From Sphingomonas suaedae (GTDB lineage Bacteria; Pseudomonadota; Alphaproteobacteria; Sphingomonadales; Sphingomonadaceae): a stretch of 64,000 bases of DNA. The position numbers were made by a program, and so were the translations under genes. Each line of letters opens with the position of its first letter. Within the stretch, counting starts at the first letter, position 1. A model generated the notes under the pieces. It saw nothing but the letters and a program-made list of their open reading frames with translations, did no database searches and had not been told where the DNA came from. Of this stretch, positions 46,562 to 56,899 are shown one piece after another. The stretch is from positions 1,984,001 to 2,048,000 of the forward strand of contig NZ_CP042239.1 in NCBI RefSeq assembly GCF_007833215.1, in the 5' to 3' direction.

Positions 46562-46677
46562 TGACATTGACGGCGCTGCTTCCATTTGCAGGCAGGGCAG
46601 CGGTTATGTATCTGACCCGCAATCCGGAGTGGGGCGCGCGCCGCGTCGCCATGCCGACCGAACAGTCACGGGGTTGA
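46561..46677 (+). pseudogene. 38-codon remnant of a second creD gene
   Basis: A short frame whose ATG overlaps the ArsR stop (TGATG). Its residues 14-30 ([17 protein letters not shown]) match the very C-terminus of the CreD protein encoded at 43933-45315 ([16 protein letters not shown]), also clearly at DNA level. Only the last part of the gene remains, and the upstream residues ([10 protein letters not shown]) are degraded. It ends 2 bases before the sdhB ATG. It may be a dead fragment, or may still serve translational coupling of sdhB. Confidence 0.7.
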
Positions 46678-46679
46678 AG

Positions 46680-47462
46680 ATGGCCGATTTTGTCCTTCCC
46701 AAGAACAGCAAGATCAAGAAGGGCACGTCCCATCCCGCGCCGCAGGGCGCGAAGAATGCGCGCACCTTCACCATCTATCGCTACGACCCCGATTCGGGTC
46801 AGAACCCGCGCTATGACAAATTCACCATCGACCTCGACGATTGCGGCCCGATGGTTCTCGACGCGCTCATCAAGATCAAATCGGAGATTGATCCGAGCCT
46901 GACCTTCCGTCGCTCGTGCCGCGAAGGCATTTGCGGGTCGTGCTCGATGAACATGGACGGCAAGAACGGCCTCGCCTGCACCACCGCGATCGAGGATATC
47001 AAGGGCGATATCAAGATCACCCCGCTGCCCGCGATGGACGTGATCAAGGACCTGGTCCCCGACTTCACCCATTTCTACGCGCAATACGCCTCGATCCAGC
47101 CCTGGCTGAAGACCGTCACCACGCCGCCCTCGGGCAAGGAGCGGCTGCAGTCGCCGGCAGAGCGCGACAAGCTGGACGGGCTGTATGAGTGCATCCTGTG
47201 CGCCTGCTGCTCGACCAGCTGCCCGAGCTATTGGTGGAACAGCGACCGGTTCCTCGGCCCGGCCATCCTCCTCCAGGCTTATCGCTGGCTGGCCGACAGC
47301 CGCGACGAGGCGACCGGCGAGCGGCTCGACGAGCTGGAAGATCCCTTCCGCCTTTACCGCTGCCACACGATCATGAACTGCGCGAATGTCTGCCCCAAGG
47401 GCCTCTCGCCCGCCAAGGCGATCGCGGAAATCAAGAAGATGGAAGCCGAACGGGTCGTCTGA
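46680..47462 (+). CDS. sdhB: Succinate dehydrogenase iron-sulfur subunit
   Basis: 260 residues; passes electrons from SdhA to ubiquinone. The [2Fe-2S] site is CREGICGSC with a further Cys in KNGLACTT. The [4Fe-4S] and [3Fe-4S] sites are [16 protein letters not shown] and [15 protein letters not shown]. The ATG at 46680 begins [14 protein letters not shown], the family N-terminus. It is separated from sdhCDA by about 5.3 kb of unrelated genes and lies directly after an ArsR gene and the creD remnant. Confidence 0.96.
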   Translation: MADFVLPKNSKIKKGTSHPAPQGAKNARTFTIYRYDPDSGQNPRYDKFTIDLDDCGPMVLDALIKIKSEIDPSLTFRRSCREGICGSCSMNMDGKNGLACTTAIEDIKGDIKITPLPAMDVIKDLVPDFTHFYAQYASIQPWLKTVTTPPSGKERLQSPAERDKLDGLYECILCACCSTSCPSYWWNSDRFLGPAILLQAYRWLADSRDEATGERLDELEDPFRLYRCHTIMNCANVCPKGLSPAKAIAEIKKMEAERVV

Positions 47463-47492
47463 TCCGTTGGACGCACTGCGCAGGAGAAGCGA

Positions 47493-47924
47493 ATGGCCGG
47501 AATTGCCGAGGGCGTCGAAGTTTCTGGCGGATGTCTGTGCGGCGCATTGCGCTATCGGCTGACGGGTCCCTCGCGCCGCGTCGTGCAATGCTGTTGCAAG
47601 GATTGCCAGAAGGCGACCGGCACCGGCCACACCACGATCATCGCGGTGCATCGCGACCAGCTGTCGCTCGACGGCACCCCGCAAACCTTCACCAATGAAG
47701 GCGATACCGGCGGCAAGGTGACGCGGCATTTCTGCGGCACTTGTGCGGGACGCATCTATACGTCGGGCGACCTGCCCGGCGACATCATCCTGGTACAGAG
47801 CGGATCGCTCGACGATCCCAACATCATCTCGCCGGAAGCGGTCATCTATATGAAGGATGCGGTGGCGTGGGACCGGTTCGACCCGGACCTGCCCCAGTTC
47901 GAGGCGATGCACAGCCGGGTCTGA
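47493..47924 (+). CDS. GFA/CENP-V domain zinc protein
   Basis: 143 residues, one GFA (glutathione-dependent formaldehyde-activating enzyme-like) domain. The zinc-binding cysteines are in GGCLCGALRYRL, CCCKDCQKATG and HFCGTCAGRIY. Most members of this large family have no proven activity. GGAGAAGCGA precedes the ATG. It is 30 bases downstream of sdhB, so it is probably cotranscribed, and is followed by a thioesterase-like gene. Confidence 0.9.
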   Translation: MAGIAEGVEVSGGCLCGALRYRLTGPSRRVVQCCCKDCQKATGTGHTTIIAVHRDQLSLDGTPQTFTNEGDTGGKVTRHFCGTCAGRIYTSGDLPGDIILVQSGSLDDPNIISPEAVIYMKDAVAWDRFDPDLPQFEAMHSRV

Positions 47925-47941
47925 CCCGCCCGCACCCGTTT

Positions 47942-48388
47942 ATGTCCGACGCCTTTTCCTTCGTCCCCGATCCCGATCACTCCGGCTGGATGCGCTGGGA
48001 ATTGCGCGATCCGACGCGATTCAACGCCTTTCTCGGCCCGATCCTGACCCGGCTTGAGGGCGACAAGGCGCTGGTGCGCATGGCGACAGAGCGGCGCCAT
48101 TCGAATCTGGCCGATTCTACGCATGGTGGGGCATTGCTGGGCTTCATGGACGCCGCACTATTTGCGGCCGCGCGGACGTTTGGCGTGCTCTCCGCCGGGG
48201 GCGCGGTGACGCTGGACCTGTCGGCGCAGTTCATCGGCACCAGCCGGATCGGCGAACCGATCGTCGCCGAGGTCGAACTGTTGCGCGAAACCGGGCGAAT
48301 GCTGTTCATGCGCGGACTGGTGAAGCAGGACGACGCTATCCTCGCGAGCTTTTCTGGCACCGTCCGCAAATCGTCGCCGCGCGCATGA
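47942..48388 (+). CDS. PaaI-type hotdog-fold thioesterase
   Basis: 148 residues, hotdog fold. The core motif HSNLADSTHGGALLGFMDAA matches the HGG(A/V) pattern of PaaI-like thioesterases, followed by AVTLDLSAQFIGTSRIGEPI. The likely substrate is an aryl- or acyl-CoA, not determinable here. The start at 47942 (MSDAFSFVPDP) is chosen because the longer frame overlaps the upstream gene; no strong ribosome site is seen. The stop overlaps the zapE ATG (ATGA). Confidence 0.88.
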   Translation: MSDAFSFVPDPDHSGWMRWELRDPTRFNAFLGPILTRLEGDKALVRMATERRHSNLADSTHGGALLGFMDAALFAAARTFGVLSAGGAVTLDLSAQFIGTSRIGEPIVAEVELLRETGRMLFMRGLVKQDDAILASFSGTVRKSSPRA

Positions 48389-49497
48389 CCCGCGTCCTCG
48401 AAAAATATCAGGCACTGGTTGCCGCAGGCGAATTGCGTGCCGACGCCGATCAGGCCGCCGCCGCGCGCCGGCTCGACCATCTCGCGCACGAACTCGAACA
48501 GGGGCCGCGCAAAGGTAGCGTGCTGTGGCGCCTCGCCCGCCGTGCGCCCGATGCACCGCGCGGCGTCTATATGTGGGGCGGGGTCGGACGCGGCAAATCG
48601 ATGCTGATGGACCTTTTGTTCGGATGCGTGAAGATCGAGCGCAAGCGCCGCGTCCATTTCCACGAGTTCATGATCGAGGTCCACGCCCGCATCGCCGAGG
48701 AGCGGAAAAAGGAAGCGGGCGACCCGATCCCGCCGGTGGCCAAGGCGCTGGCCGAAAATCTGCGCCTGCTCGCCTTCGACGAGATGGTCATCAACAACAC
48801 CGCCGACGCCTTGATCCTCTCGCGTCTCTTCACCGCGATGATGGCAGAGGGGTTGACAGTGGTTGCGACGTCCAATCGCCCACCCGACGATCTCTACAAG
48901 GACGGATTGCAGCGTGACAGCTTCCTGCCCTTCATCGCGCTCCTGAAGGACAAGCTCGACATCCTGCCGTTGAACGGCCCGACCGATTATCGTCGCGACC
49001 GGCTCGGCACGATGGACATGTGGCTCGTTCCCAACAGCCCCGCCAACACCGCCACCCTCTCCGCCGCGTTTTTCCGGCTGACCGATTTCTCGGTCGAGGA
49101 TCGCGACCATGTGCCAAGCGAGGATATCGCGGTGCAGGGCCGCACGCTGCACGTGCCCAAGGCGCTGAAGGGCGTTGCAGTCTTCTCCTTCAAGCGACTG
49201 TGCGGCGAGGCGCGCGGCGCCTCCGACTATCTCGCCATCGCTCGCCGCTACCACACCGTCATCCTGGTCGGCATCCCGCGCCTGGGGCCCGAAAACCGCA
49301 ACGAGGCGGCGCGCTTCGTTACCCTGATCGATGCGCTGTACGAACATAGGGTCAAGTTGCTCGCGATGGCCGATGCCGCGCCGATGGACCTCTACCGCAA
49401 GGGCGACGGTAAGTTCGAGTTCGAACGCACGGTGTCGCGGCTTTTGGAGATGCAGTCGGAGGGATATCTGGCGCAGGGGCATGGCCAACAAGGCTAA
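48385..49497 (+). CDS. zapE: ZapE/AFG1-family ATPase
   Basis: 370 residues. Walker A is GVYMWGGVGRGKSMLMDLLF and Walker B is LLAFDEMVINNTADA; RRVHFHEFMIEVH and VATSNRPPDDLYKDGLQR are signature stretches of AFG1/ZapE P-loop ATPases. Bacterial ZapE is an ATP-dependent destabiliser of FtsZ polymers; mitochondrial relatives act in respiratory-complex turnover. It overlaps the thioesterase by 4 bases. In sphingomonads it commonly precedes mdh, as here. Confidence 0.94.
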   Translation: MTRVLEKYQALVAAGELRADADQAAAARRLDHLAHELEQGPRKGSVLWRLARRAPDAPRGVYMWGGVGRGKSMLMDLLFGCVKIERKRRVHFHEFMIEVHARIAEERKKEAGDPIPPVAKALAENLRLLAFDEMVINNTADALILSRLFTAMMAEGLTVVATSNRPPDDLYKDGLQRDSFLPFIALLKDKLDILPLNGPTDYRRDRLGTMDMWLVPNSPANTATLSAAFFRLTDFSVEDRDHVPSEDIAVQGRTLHVPKALKGVAVFSFKRLCGEARGASDYLAIARRYHTVILVGIPRLGPENRNEAARFVTLIDALYEHRVKLLAMADAAPMDLYRKGDGKFEFERTVSRLLEMQSEGYLAQGHGQQG

Positions 49498-49532
49498 CCC
49501 ACCATCGCACCCCAAGGGGTTATTGCAATTAA

Positions 49533-50631
<1,099 letters not shown>

Positions 50632-50642
50632 GTTCCACACTG

Positions 50643-50669
50643 TGCCCCGGCGAAGGCCGGGGTCCAGTA
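50643..50669. repeat. Short palindromic repeat (CCCCGGCGAAGGCCGGGG type), copy 1
   Basis: CCCCGGCGAAGGCCGGGG followed by TCCAG forms a compact hairpin right after the mdh stop. The same unit recurs as an inverted pair at 51011-51107. Confidence 0.7.
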
Positions 50670-50683
50670 ACGGGGCGATCGAG

Positions 50684-50981
50684 ATGGGGAAGGCCGGTTT
50701 CGTCTACATCATGGCGAACCGCAGAAACGGAACGATCTATATCGGGGGTCACGAGCGATCTCCCCAAGCGCGTTTGGGAACATCGCAACGGCCTCGTTGA
50801 AGGATTTACGAAGCGATACGGGTGCAAGTTGCTGGTCTGGTATCAGGCGTTCGAGAGCCTGGATGCAGCCCGCCACCGCGAGCTTCAGATGAAGGAATGG
50901 AAACGGGCGTGGAAACTGCGCGAGATCGAGGGGCTGAACCCGGAGTGGGACGACTTGTTCGCCTCGCTGCTGCCCTCGTGA
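50684..50981 (+). pseudogene. GIY-YIG domain nuclease-like protein, frameshifted
   Basis: A gene of about 98 codons interrupted by one extra G in the G5 run at 50744-50748. Before the break it reads MGKAGFVYIMANRRNGTIYI; with one G removed it continues GVTSDLPKRVWEHRNGL, then GFTKRYGCKLLVWYQ and REIEGLNPEWDDLF, the full pattern of the small single-domain GIY-YIG (UPF0213/YhbQ-like) proteins. As given, no uninterrupted protein is encoded. It lies between mdh and sucD, flanked by short palindromic repeats. Confidence 0.85.
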
Positions 50982-51010
50982 GCAGTGTCCGGAGCCGCGA
51001 CTACTTCCCG

Positions 51011-51107
51011 TTCCCCGGCGAAGGCCGGGGTCCAGTCGCCGTGGGATTGCGCCGTCGGTCCGTCACCTCGAATGCGCCGATCCTGGACCCCGGCCTTCGC
51101 CGGGGAA
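51011..51107. repeat. Short palindromic repeat, inverted pair (copies 2 and 3)
   Basis: Arms at 51011-51035 and 51083-51107 are perfect 25-base inverted copies of the unit at 50643 (TTCCCCGGCGAAGGCCGGGG plus TCCAG), around a 47-base centre. They fill the spacer before a small exported-protein gene. Confidence 0.85.
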
Positions 51108-51126
51108 CAGGATATGGAGGTGTCGC

Positions 51127-51708
51127 TTGAGCGCCCTCCTCGCCATTTCCTTGGTCGCAGCGACGGCCCCCGCCCCCTCACCGCTGTTCGCGGCGTTCAA
51201 GGCGGCGTGCTTCGATCTCAAGACCTCTGACGGCGAGTCCGCGTTCGACAAGGTCGCTCCTGCTGCGAAAGCTGCAGGCTGGACCGAGGTGGCGGAGGCC
51301 GATGCCGATCCGCGCATTGCCGGGATCGTCGCCAAGGGCCGCGAGGCGATGCGTGAGGAAGAGCCGGACGCACAAGTCTCCGGACAAGTCTTCCGCCACA
51401 GCTTCGACGGCCGCACCGCCTGGCTCGTCACCAGCCGCTTCGTCGCCAAGGAAGGCTATTGGGGCGATGGCTGTCGTGCCTATGACCTCGACCTGCCCGC
51501 CGCCCCGCCGCGCGAAGAGATCGACGGCTGGGTCGGATCGGCACCGACCGGCGTTCAGGCCAGCGGCACCGCGACCAAGCGGCTGTGGGAGCCCTGGCAG
51601 AAGGGCGTAAGCCTCGAAATCACCTATGTCCCGCGCGATCACCCGCTGGGCACGTCTTACGGCATCCAGGGCCTGGTCCTGGTCTCGCAATCTATCGGAG
51701 GGTTCTGA
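51127..51708 (+). CDS. Small exported protein of unknown function
   Basis: 193 residues. A TTG start at 51127 has GGAGG at a good distance. The N-terminus MSALLAISLVAATAPAPS looks like a short signal peptide. The mature part contains two or three Cys (AACFDLKTSD, GDGCRAYDLD) and conserved-looking stretches such as DGRTAWLVTSRF. I do not recognise the family. The stop codon directly adjoins the sucD ATG, so it is cotranscribed with sucD. Confidence 0.72.
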   Translation: MSALLAISLVAATAPAPSPLFAAFKAACFDLKTSDGESAFDKVAPAAKAAGWTEVAEADADPRIAGIVAKGREAMREEEPDAQVSGQVFRHSFDGRTAWLVTSRFVAKEGYWGDGCRAYDLDLPAAPPREEIDGWVGSAPTGVQASGTATKRLWEPWQKGVSLEITYVPRDHPLGTSYGIQGLVLVSQSIGGF

Positions 51709-52593
51709 ATGTCCATTCTCATCGACCGGAATACCAAGGTCATCACCCAGGGGATGACCGGCGAAACCGGCACCTTCCACACCCAGCAGGCGCTGGCCTA
51801 CGGCACGCAGATGGTCGGCGGCGTGACCCCGGGCAAGGGCGGCACCGAGCATATCGGCCTCCCGGTGTTCGACACCGTCGCCGAAGCCAAGAGCAAGACC
51901 GGCGCCGACGCGTCGGTGATCTACGTGCCCCCGCCCTTCGCCGCGGACTCGATCCTCGAGGCGATCGACGCCGAAATCCCGCTGATCGTGTGCATCACCG
52001 AGGGCATTCCGGTGCTCGACATGGTCAAGGTGAAGCGCGCGCTGTCGGGCAGCAAGTCGCGCCTGATCGGCCCGAACTGCCCGGGCCTGCTGACGCCCGG
52101 CGAGTGCAAGATCGGCATCATGCCGGGCAACATCTTCTCCAAGGGCAGCGTCGGCGTCGTCAGCCGCTCGGGCACGCTGACCTATGAGGCGGTGTTCCAG
52201 ACGACCAATGCGGGCCTTGGCCAGACCACTGCGGTCGGCATCGGCGGCGATCCCGTCAACGGCACCAACTTCATCGACGTGCTCGAACTGTTCCTGGCCG
52301 ACGACGCGACCGAGAGCATCATCATGATCGGCGAAATCGGCGGCGACGCCGAGGAGCAGGCCGCGCAGTTCCTGATCGACGAGGCCAAGCGCGGTCGCAA
52401 GAAGCCGATGGCCGGCTTCGTCGCGGGTCGCACCGCGCCTCCGGGCCGCCGCATGGGCCATGCCGGGGCGATCGTGTCGGGCGGCAAGGGCGATGCGGAA
52501 AGCAAGATCGCGGCGATGGAGGCAGCGGGCATCCGCGTGTCGCAGTCGCCGAGCCTGCTCGGCGAGACGCTGCTCGAGGCGCTGAAGGGCTGA
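51709..52593 (+). CDS. sucD: Succinate-CoA ligase alpha subunit
   Basis: 294 residues; with the beta subunit, converts succinyl-CoA to succinate and makes ATP/GTP. The CoA-binding N-terminus is [20 protein letters not shown], and the ligase part has [20 protein letters not shown] and the phospho-His motif [23 protein letters not shown] precedes the ATG. The partner sucC, normally immediately upstream, is absent from the window, so the beta subunit must be encoded elsewhere. Confidence 0.97.
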   Translation: MSILIDRNTKVITQGMTGETGTFHTQQALAYGTQMVGGVTPGKGGTEHIGLPVFDTVAEAKSKTGADASVIYVPPPFAADSILEAIDAEIPLIVCITEGIPVLDMVKVKRALSGSKSRLIGPNCPGLLTPGECKIGIMPGNIFSKGSVGVVSRSGTLTYEAVFQTTNAGLGQTTAVGIGGDPVNGTNFIDVLELFLADDATESIIMIGEIGGDAEEQAAQFLIDEAKRGRKKPMAGFVAGRTAPPGRRMGHAGAIVSGGKGDAESKIAAMEAAGIRVSQSPSLLGETLLEALKG

Positions 52594-52602
52594 AGTCGAT
52601 GC

Positions 52603-52665
52603 CGTCGCCCCAGCGCAAGCTGGGGCCTCGGGCGGCAAGAGACCCCAGCGTTCGCTGGGGTGACG
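52603..52665. repeat. Inverted-repeat pair in the sucD-sucA spacer
   Basis: Two related 27-base arms (52603-52629 and 52639-52665), each with its own CCCCAGCG-type hairpin, are inverted around 9 bases. They occupy an operon-internal spacer of 85 bases between sucD and sucA, so they may modulate transcript processing rather than terminate transcription. Confidence 0.72.
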
Positions 52666-52678
52666 AAGGAACGGTAAG

Positions 52679-55639
52679 ATGGGCGTTGATGGGTTGGATT
52701 TCGCGGAGATCGCAGGTGGCGTGAGCCCCGCCTTCGTCGAGACGATGTACGCGAAGTTCAAGGCTGATCCGTCGGCGGTCGAGGCGGGCTGGCGCCAGTG
52801 GTTTGAGGGGCTGGAAAGCACCGCGACCGGCCCCAGCTGGGCCAATCCGCGCTGGCCGCTCAAGGACACCGACGCGCTCACCGCCGCGCTCGACCCGACC
52901 CAGATGGAGCCCGCGCCCAGGCCCGCACGCGGCGGCGCGCCTGCTCCGGCCCCGGCACCCGCGGCCTCGGCGGCGGACATCGCCCGCGCGGCGAACGATT
53001 CGATCCGCGCGATGCTGCTGATCCGCACCTATCGCGTGCGCGGCCATCTCGCGGCCAATCTCGATCCGCTGGGCCTGTCGAAGCAGGAGCTGCCCGCCGA
53101 CCTGACGCCCGAATATCACGGGTTCGGCGCCGACGATCTCGACCGGCCGATCTATCTCGGCGGCAATCTCGGGCTTGAAAAGGCGAGCGTGCGCGAGCTC
53201 GTCGAAATCCTGCGCCGCAATTATTGCGGCAATGTCGGCCTCGAATATATGCACATCGCTGATGTCGAGGAGCGCCGCTTCCTCCAGGAGCGCATGGAGG
53301 GCAAGGACAAGGCGATCGAATTCTCGCCCAACGGCAAGAAGGCGATCCTCGCCAAGGTGATCGAAGCCGAGCAGTGGGAGAAATTCCTCGGCAAGAAATA
53401 TGTCGGCACCAAGCGCTTCGGCCTCGACGGCGGCGAATCGATGATTCCCGCGATGGAAGCGATCATCAAGTACGGCGGCCAGTATGGCGTGCGCGAGATC
53501 GTGTACGGCATGGCGCATCGCGGCCGCCTCAACATGCTCGCCAACGTGATGGCCAAGCCCTATCGCGTGATCTTCCACGAATTTGCGGGCGGATCGGCCA
53601 ACCCCGACGATATCGGCGGGTCGGGCGACGTGAAGTATCACCTCGGCACCAGCACCGACCGTGAGTTCGACGGCATCAGCGTCCACATGTCGCTCGTCGC
53701 CAACCCCTCGCACCTCGAAGCGGTCGACCCGGTCGTGCTCGGCAAGGTGCGCGCGCAGCAGACCAACCGCAACGACCTCGAGAATCACGAGCAGGTCCTG
53801 CCCGTCCTCATCCATGGCGACGCCGCGTTCGCCGGCCAGGGGATCGTGTGGGAATGCCTCGGCTTCTCGGGCATCCGCGGCTACAACACCGGCGGCTGCA
53901 TCCACTTCGTCATCAACAACCAGATCGGCTTCACCACTAGCCCGCAATTCGCGCGCTCCTCGCCCTATCCGTCGGACGTCGCCAAGGGCGTCCAGGCGCC
54001 GATCTTTCACGTCAATGGCGACGATCCTGAAGCGGTCACCTTCGCCTGCAAGATGGCGATCGAATTCCGCCAGCGGTTCAAGCGCGACATCGTCATCGAC
54101 ATGTGGTGCTATCGCCGCTTCGGCCATAATGAAGGCGACGAGCCGAGCTTCACCCAGCCGCTGATGTACGCCAAGATCAAGAAGCATCCCGGCGTCGCTG
54201 CGCTTTATGCCCAGCGGCTGGAGCGCGAGGGCGTGATCGACGGGGGCTTCGCCAAGGGTCATGAGGCAGAGTTCACCGCGCATCTCGAAACCGAGTTCGA
54301 GGCCGGCGCGTCGTACAAGGCGAACAAGGCCGACTGGTTCGGCGGCCGCTGGTCGGGGCTCGGCGCGCCGGGCGACGCGGAAACCGCGCGCCGCAACGTC
54401 GAGACCGGCATCGACAAGAAGCTGTTCGACAGCCTCGGCCGCACGCTGACGCAGGTGCCCGATGGGCTGACCGTCCACAAGACGCTCAACCGCGTGCTCG
54501 ATGCCAAGGCGGCGATGTTCAAGTCGGGCGAGAATTTCGACTGGGCGACTGGCGAGGCTTTGGCGTTCGGCTCGCTGCTGTCGGAGGGCTATGGCGTCCG
54601 CCTGTCGGGCCAGGATTCGGGCCGCGGCACGTTCAGCCAGCGTCACGCGGTGTGGGTCGACCAGACCGACGAGCGCAAATATGTGCCGCTGAGCGAGATT
54701 CCGCACGGCCGGTTCGAGGTGCTCGACAGTCCCTTGAGCGAATATGGCGTGCTCGGCTTCGAATATGGCTATGCGCTCGCCGACCCCAAGAGCCTGGTGC
54801 TGTGGGAGGCGCAGTTCGGCGATTTCGTCAACGGCGCGCAAATCATGATCGACCAGTTCATCTCGTCGGGCGAGGCCAAGTGGCTGCGCGCCAACGGGCT
54901 CGTGATGCTGCTCCCCCATGGCTATGAGGGCCAGGGTCCCGAGCACAGCTCGGCGCGCCCCGAGCGCTTCCTGCAAAGCTGCGCGGGCGACAATATGCAG
55001 GTCGCCAACTGCACCACGCCGGCCAACTTCTTCCACCTGCTGCGCCGCCAGATGCATCGCAATTTCCGCAAGCCGCTGGTGGTGATGACGCCCAAGTCGC
55101 TGCTCCGCCACAAGATGGCGGTGAGCAAGGCTGCGGACTTCCTGGGGGAGACGCATTTCATGCGCATCCTCTCGGACCCGTCGGCGCCAGCGGACACGGA
55201 TGTGAAGCGGCTGGTCCTGTGCACCGGCAAGGTCGCCTATGACCTGATCGAGGCGCGCGACGCGGCGGGCGACAAGAACACCGCGATCGTGCGCATCGAA
55301 CAGCTCTACCCCTTCCCCGGCGAGCCGCTGGTCAAGCGGCTCCAGCGCATGACCAACCTCGAAGAGGTGGTCTGGGCGCAGGAGGAACCCAAGAACAACG
55401 GCTATTGGTTCTTCGTCGAACCCTTCATCGAAGACTGCCTGATCGAGGCGGGGGTGAAGCCGCAACGGCCGCGCTATGCCGGCCGCGCCGCGGCCGCCTC
55501 GCCCGCCACCGGCCTGATGAAGCGCCACCAGGCCGAGCAGGGCGCCCTTGTCGCCGACGCGCTGGGCCACAATGTACGCGAAGAAATCCGTCGCACCCGC
55601 AGCGACACCACCAAGCCGGTCGGCAAGGCCGGGGCTTGA
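52679..55639 (+). CDS. sucA: 2-oxoglutarate dehydrogenase E1 component
   Basis: 986 residues; thiamine-diphosphate-dependent decarboxylase of the 2-oxoglutarate dehydrogenase complex. The N-terminal E2-binding segment SPAFVETMYAKFKADPSAVE and an Ala/Pro-rich linker come first. Core motifs follow: YGMAHRGRLNMLANVMAKPY, GDAAFAGQGIVWECLG (ThDP site), HFVINNQIGFTTSP, RRFGHNEGDEPSFTQP and LLPHGYEGQGPEHSSARPER. Length is typical. It is followed by odhB and, after one gene, lpdA, giving all three complex components. Confidence 0.97.
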   Translation: MGVDGLDFAEIAGGVSPAFVETMYAKFKADPSAVEAGWRQWFEGLESTATGPSWANPRWPLKDTDALTAALDPTQMEPAPRPARGGAPAPAPAPAASAADIARAANDSIRAMLLIRTYRVRGHLAANLDPLGLSKQELPADLTPEYHGFGADDLDRPIYLGGNLGLEKASVRELVEILRRNYCGNVGLEYMHIADVEERRFLQERMEGKDKAIEFSPNGKKAILAKVIEAEQWEKFLGKKYVGTKRFGLDGGESMIPAMEAIIKYGGQYGVREIVYGMAHRGRLNMLANVMAKPYRVIFHEFAGGSANPDDIGGSGDVKYHLGTSTDREFDGISVHMSLVANPSHLEAVDPVVLGKVRAQQTNRNDLENHEQVLPVLIHGDAAFAGQGIVWECLGFSGIRGYNTGGCIHFVINNQIGFTTSPQFARSSPYPSDVAKGVQAPIFHVNGDDPEAVTFACKMAIEFRQRFKRDIVIDMWCYRRFGHNEGDEPSFTQPLMYAKIKKHPGVAALYAQRLEREGVIDGGFAKGHEAEFTAHLETEFEAGASYKANKADWFGGRWSGLGAPGDAETARRNVETGIDKKLFDSLGRTLTQVPDGLTVHKTLNRVLDAKAAMFKSGENFDWATGEALAFGSLLSEGYGVRLSGQDSGRGTFSQRHAVWVDQTDERKYVPLSEIPHGRFEVLDSPLSEYGVLGFEYGYALADPKSLVLWEAQFGDFVNGAQIMIDQFISSGEAKWLRANGLVMLLPHGYEGQGPEHSSARPERFLQSCAGDNMQVANCTTPANFFHLLRRQMHRNFRKPLVVMTPKSLLRHKMAVSKAADFLGETHFMRILSDPSAPADTDVKRLVLCTGKVAYDLIEARDAAGDKNTAIVRIEQLYPFPGEPLVKRLQRMTNLEEVVWAQEEPKNNGYWFFVEPFIEDCLIEAGVKPQRPRYAGRAAAASPATGLMKRHQAEQGALVADALGHNVREEIRRTRSDTTKPVGKAGA

Positions 55640-55665
55640 CCCTGATCCCCAGGAAGGACTGAACG

Positions 55666-56889
55666 ATGGCAACCGAAATCCTCGTCCCCGTGCTGGGCGA
55701 ATCGATCACCGAAGCGACGGTCGGCGAATGGCTGAAGCAGCCCGGCGACGCCGTGGCTGCCGATGAGCCGATCGCGAGCCTCGAAACCGACAAGGTGTCG
55801 GTCGAGGTGCCCGCCCCCGTCGCGGGCGTCATGGGCGCCCACGCGGTGCAGGTCGGCGATACCGTCGCCGTCGGCGCGATGATCGGCACGATCGAGGCGG
55901 GTGAGGGCGCGGCGCCCGCTCCCGCTGCCAAAGCCGAAGCGGCGCCCGCCCCGGCGAGCGCCGCGCAGCAGGCACCGGCGTCGGGGGATGTCGAGGCCGC
56001 AGCCCTCTCGCCGTCGGTTCGCCGTGCGATCCTGGAGCATGGCGTCGATCCGGCGACGATCACCGGTACCGGCAAGGACGGCCGCATCACCAAGGAGGAC
56101 GTGGTCGCCGCGGCCTCGGCCAAGCCCGCGCCCGCCCCGGCAGCAGCGCCCGCGCCGGCCCCGGCGGCTGCCGCCGCATCGGCCAGCGGCCGCAAAGAAG
56201 AACGCGTGCGGATGACCCGCCTGCGCCAGACCGTTGCCCGCCGCCTCAAGGAAGCGCAGGACACCGCCGCGCTGCTCACCACCTTCAACGACGTCGACAT
56301 GACCGCGGTCATCGAAGCGCGGACCAAGTACAAGGATCTGTTCGAGAAGAAGCACGGCGTCCGCCTTGGCTTCATGGGCTTCTTCGTGAAAGCCGCGTGC
56401 ATGGCGCTCAAGGACATCCCCGCCGTCAACGCGCAGATCGACGGCGACGAGATCGTCTATCACGACTATGCCGACATCTCGGTCGCGGTCTCCGCGCCGC
56501 AGGGCCTGGTCGTCCCCGTCATCCGCGACGCCGACCAGATGAGCGTCGCGCAGGTCGAAAAGACCATCGGCGACTTCGGCAAGCGCGCCAAGGACGGCAC
56601 GCTCAAGATGGACGAGATGAAGGGCGGCACCTTCACCATTTCCAACGGCGGCGTGTTCGGTTCGCTGATGTCGACCCCGATCATCAACCCGCCGCAGTCG
56701 GCGGTGCTAGGGCTCCACCGTATCGAGGACCGCGCCGTGGTCCGCGACGGCCAGATCGTCATCCGCCCGATGATGTATCTGGCACTGTCCTACGACCACC
56801 GCCTGATCGACGGGCGTGAGGCAGTCACCTTCCTCGTCGCGCTCAAGAACGCGATCGAAGACCCGACGCGTTTGCTGATCGACCTGTAA
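55666..56889 (+). CDS. sucB: Dihydrolipoyl succinyltransferase (2-oxoglutarate dehydrogenase E2)
   Basis: 407 residues. One lipoyl domain (residues 1-75) has the lipoylated Lys in [13 protein letters not shown]. An Ala/Pro linker, the E1/E3-binding domain ([19 protein letters not shown], then [14 protein letters not shown]) and a second linker follow. The catalytic domain begins [19 protein letters not shown] and has the active-site His in [22 protein letters not shown] precedes the ATG. It works with SucA and LpdA. Confidence 0.97.
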   Translation: MATEILVPVLGESITEATVGEWLKQPGDAVAADEPIASLETDKVSVEVPAPVAGVMGAHAVQVGDTVAVGAMIGTIEAGEGAAPAPAAKAEAAPAPASAAQQAPASGDVEAAALSPSVRRAILEHGVDPATITGTGKDGRITKEDVVAAASAKPAPAPAAAPAPAPAAAAASASGRKEERVRMTRLRQTVARRLKEAQDTAALLTTFNDVDMTAVIEARTKYKDLFEKKHGVRLGFMGFFVKAACMALKDIPAVNAQIDGDEIVYHDYADISVAVSAPQGLVVPVIRDADQMSVAQVEKTIGDFGKRAKDGTLKMDEMKGGTFTISNGGVFGSLMSTPIINPPQSAVLGLHRIEDRAVVRDGQIVIRPMMYLALSYDHRLIDGREAVTFLVALKNAIEDPTRLLIDL

Positions 56890-56899
56890 GGATTCGCCA

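Noticed and set aside
41361..46680. Integrative genomic island between sdhA and sdhB
   Set aside because: No integrase, tRNA, direct-repeat attachment site or clear GC shift was seen; a stepwise rearrangement is better supported.
52322..55672. Antisense open frame of about 1100 codons opposite sucA
   Set aside because: Composition-driven shadow: sucA on the plus strand has complete family motifs, and the antisense translation is low-complexity and Arg/Asp/His-rich without domains.
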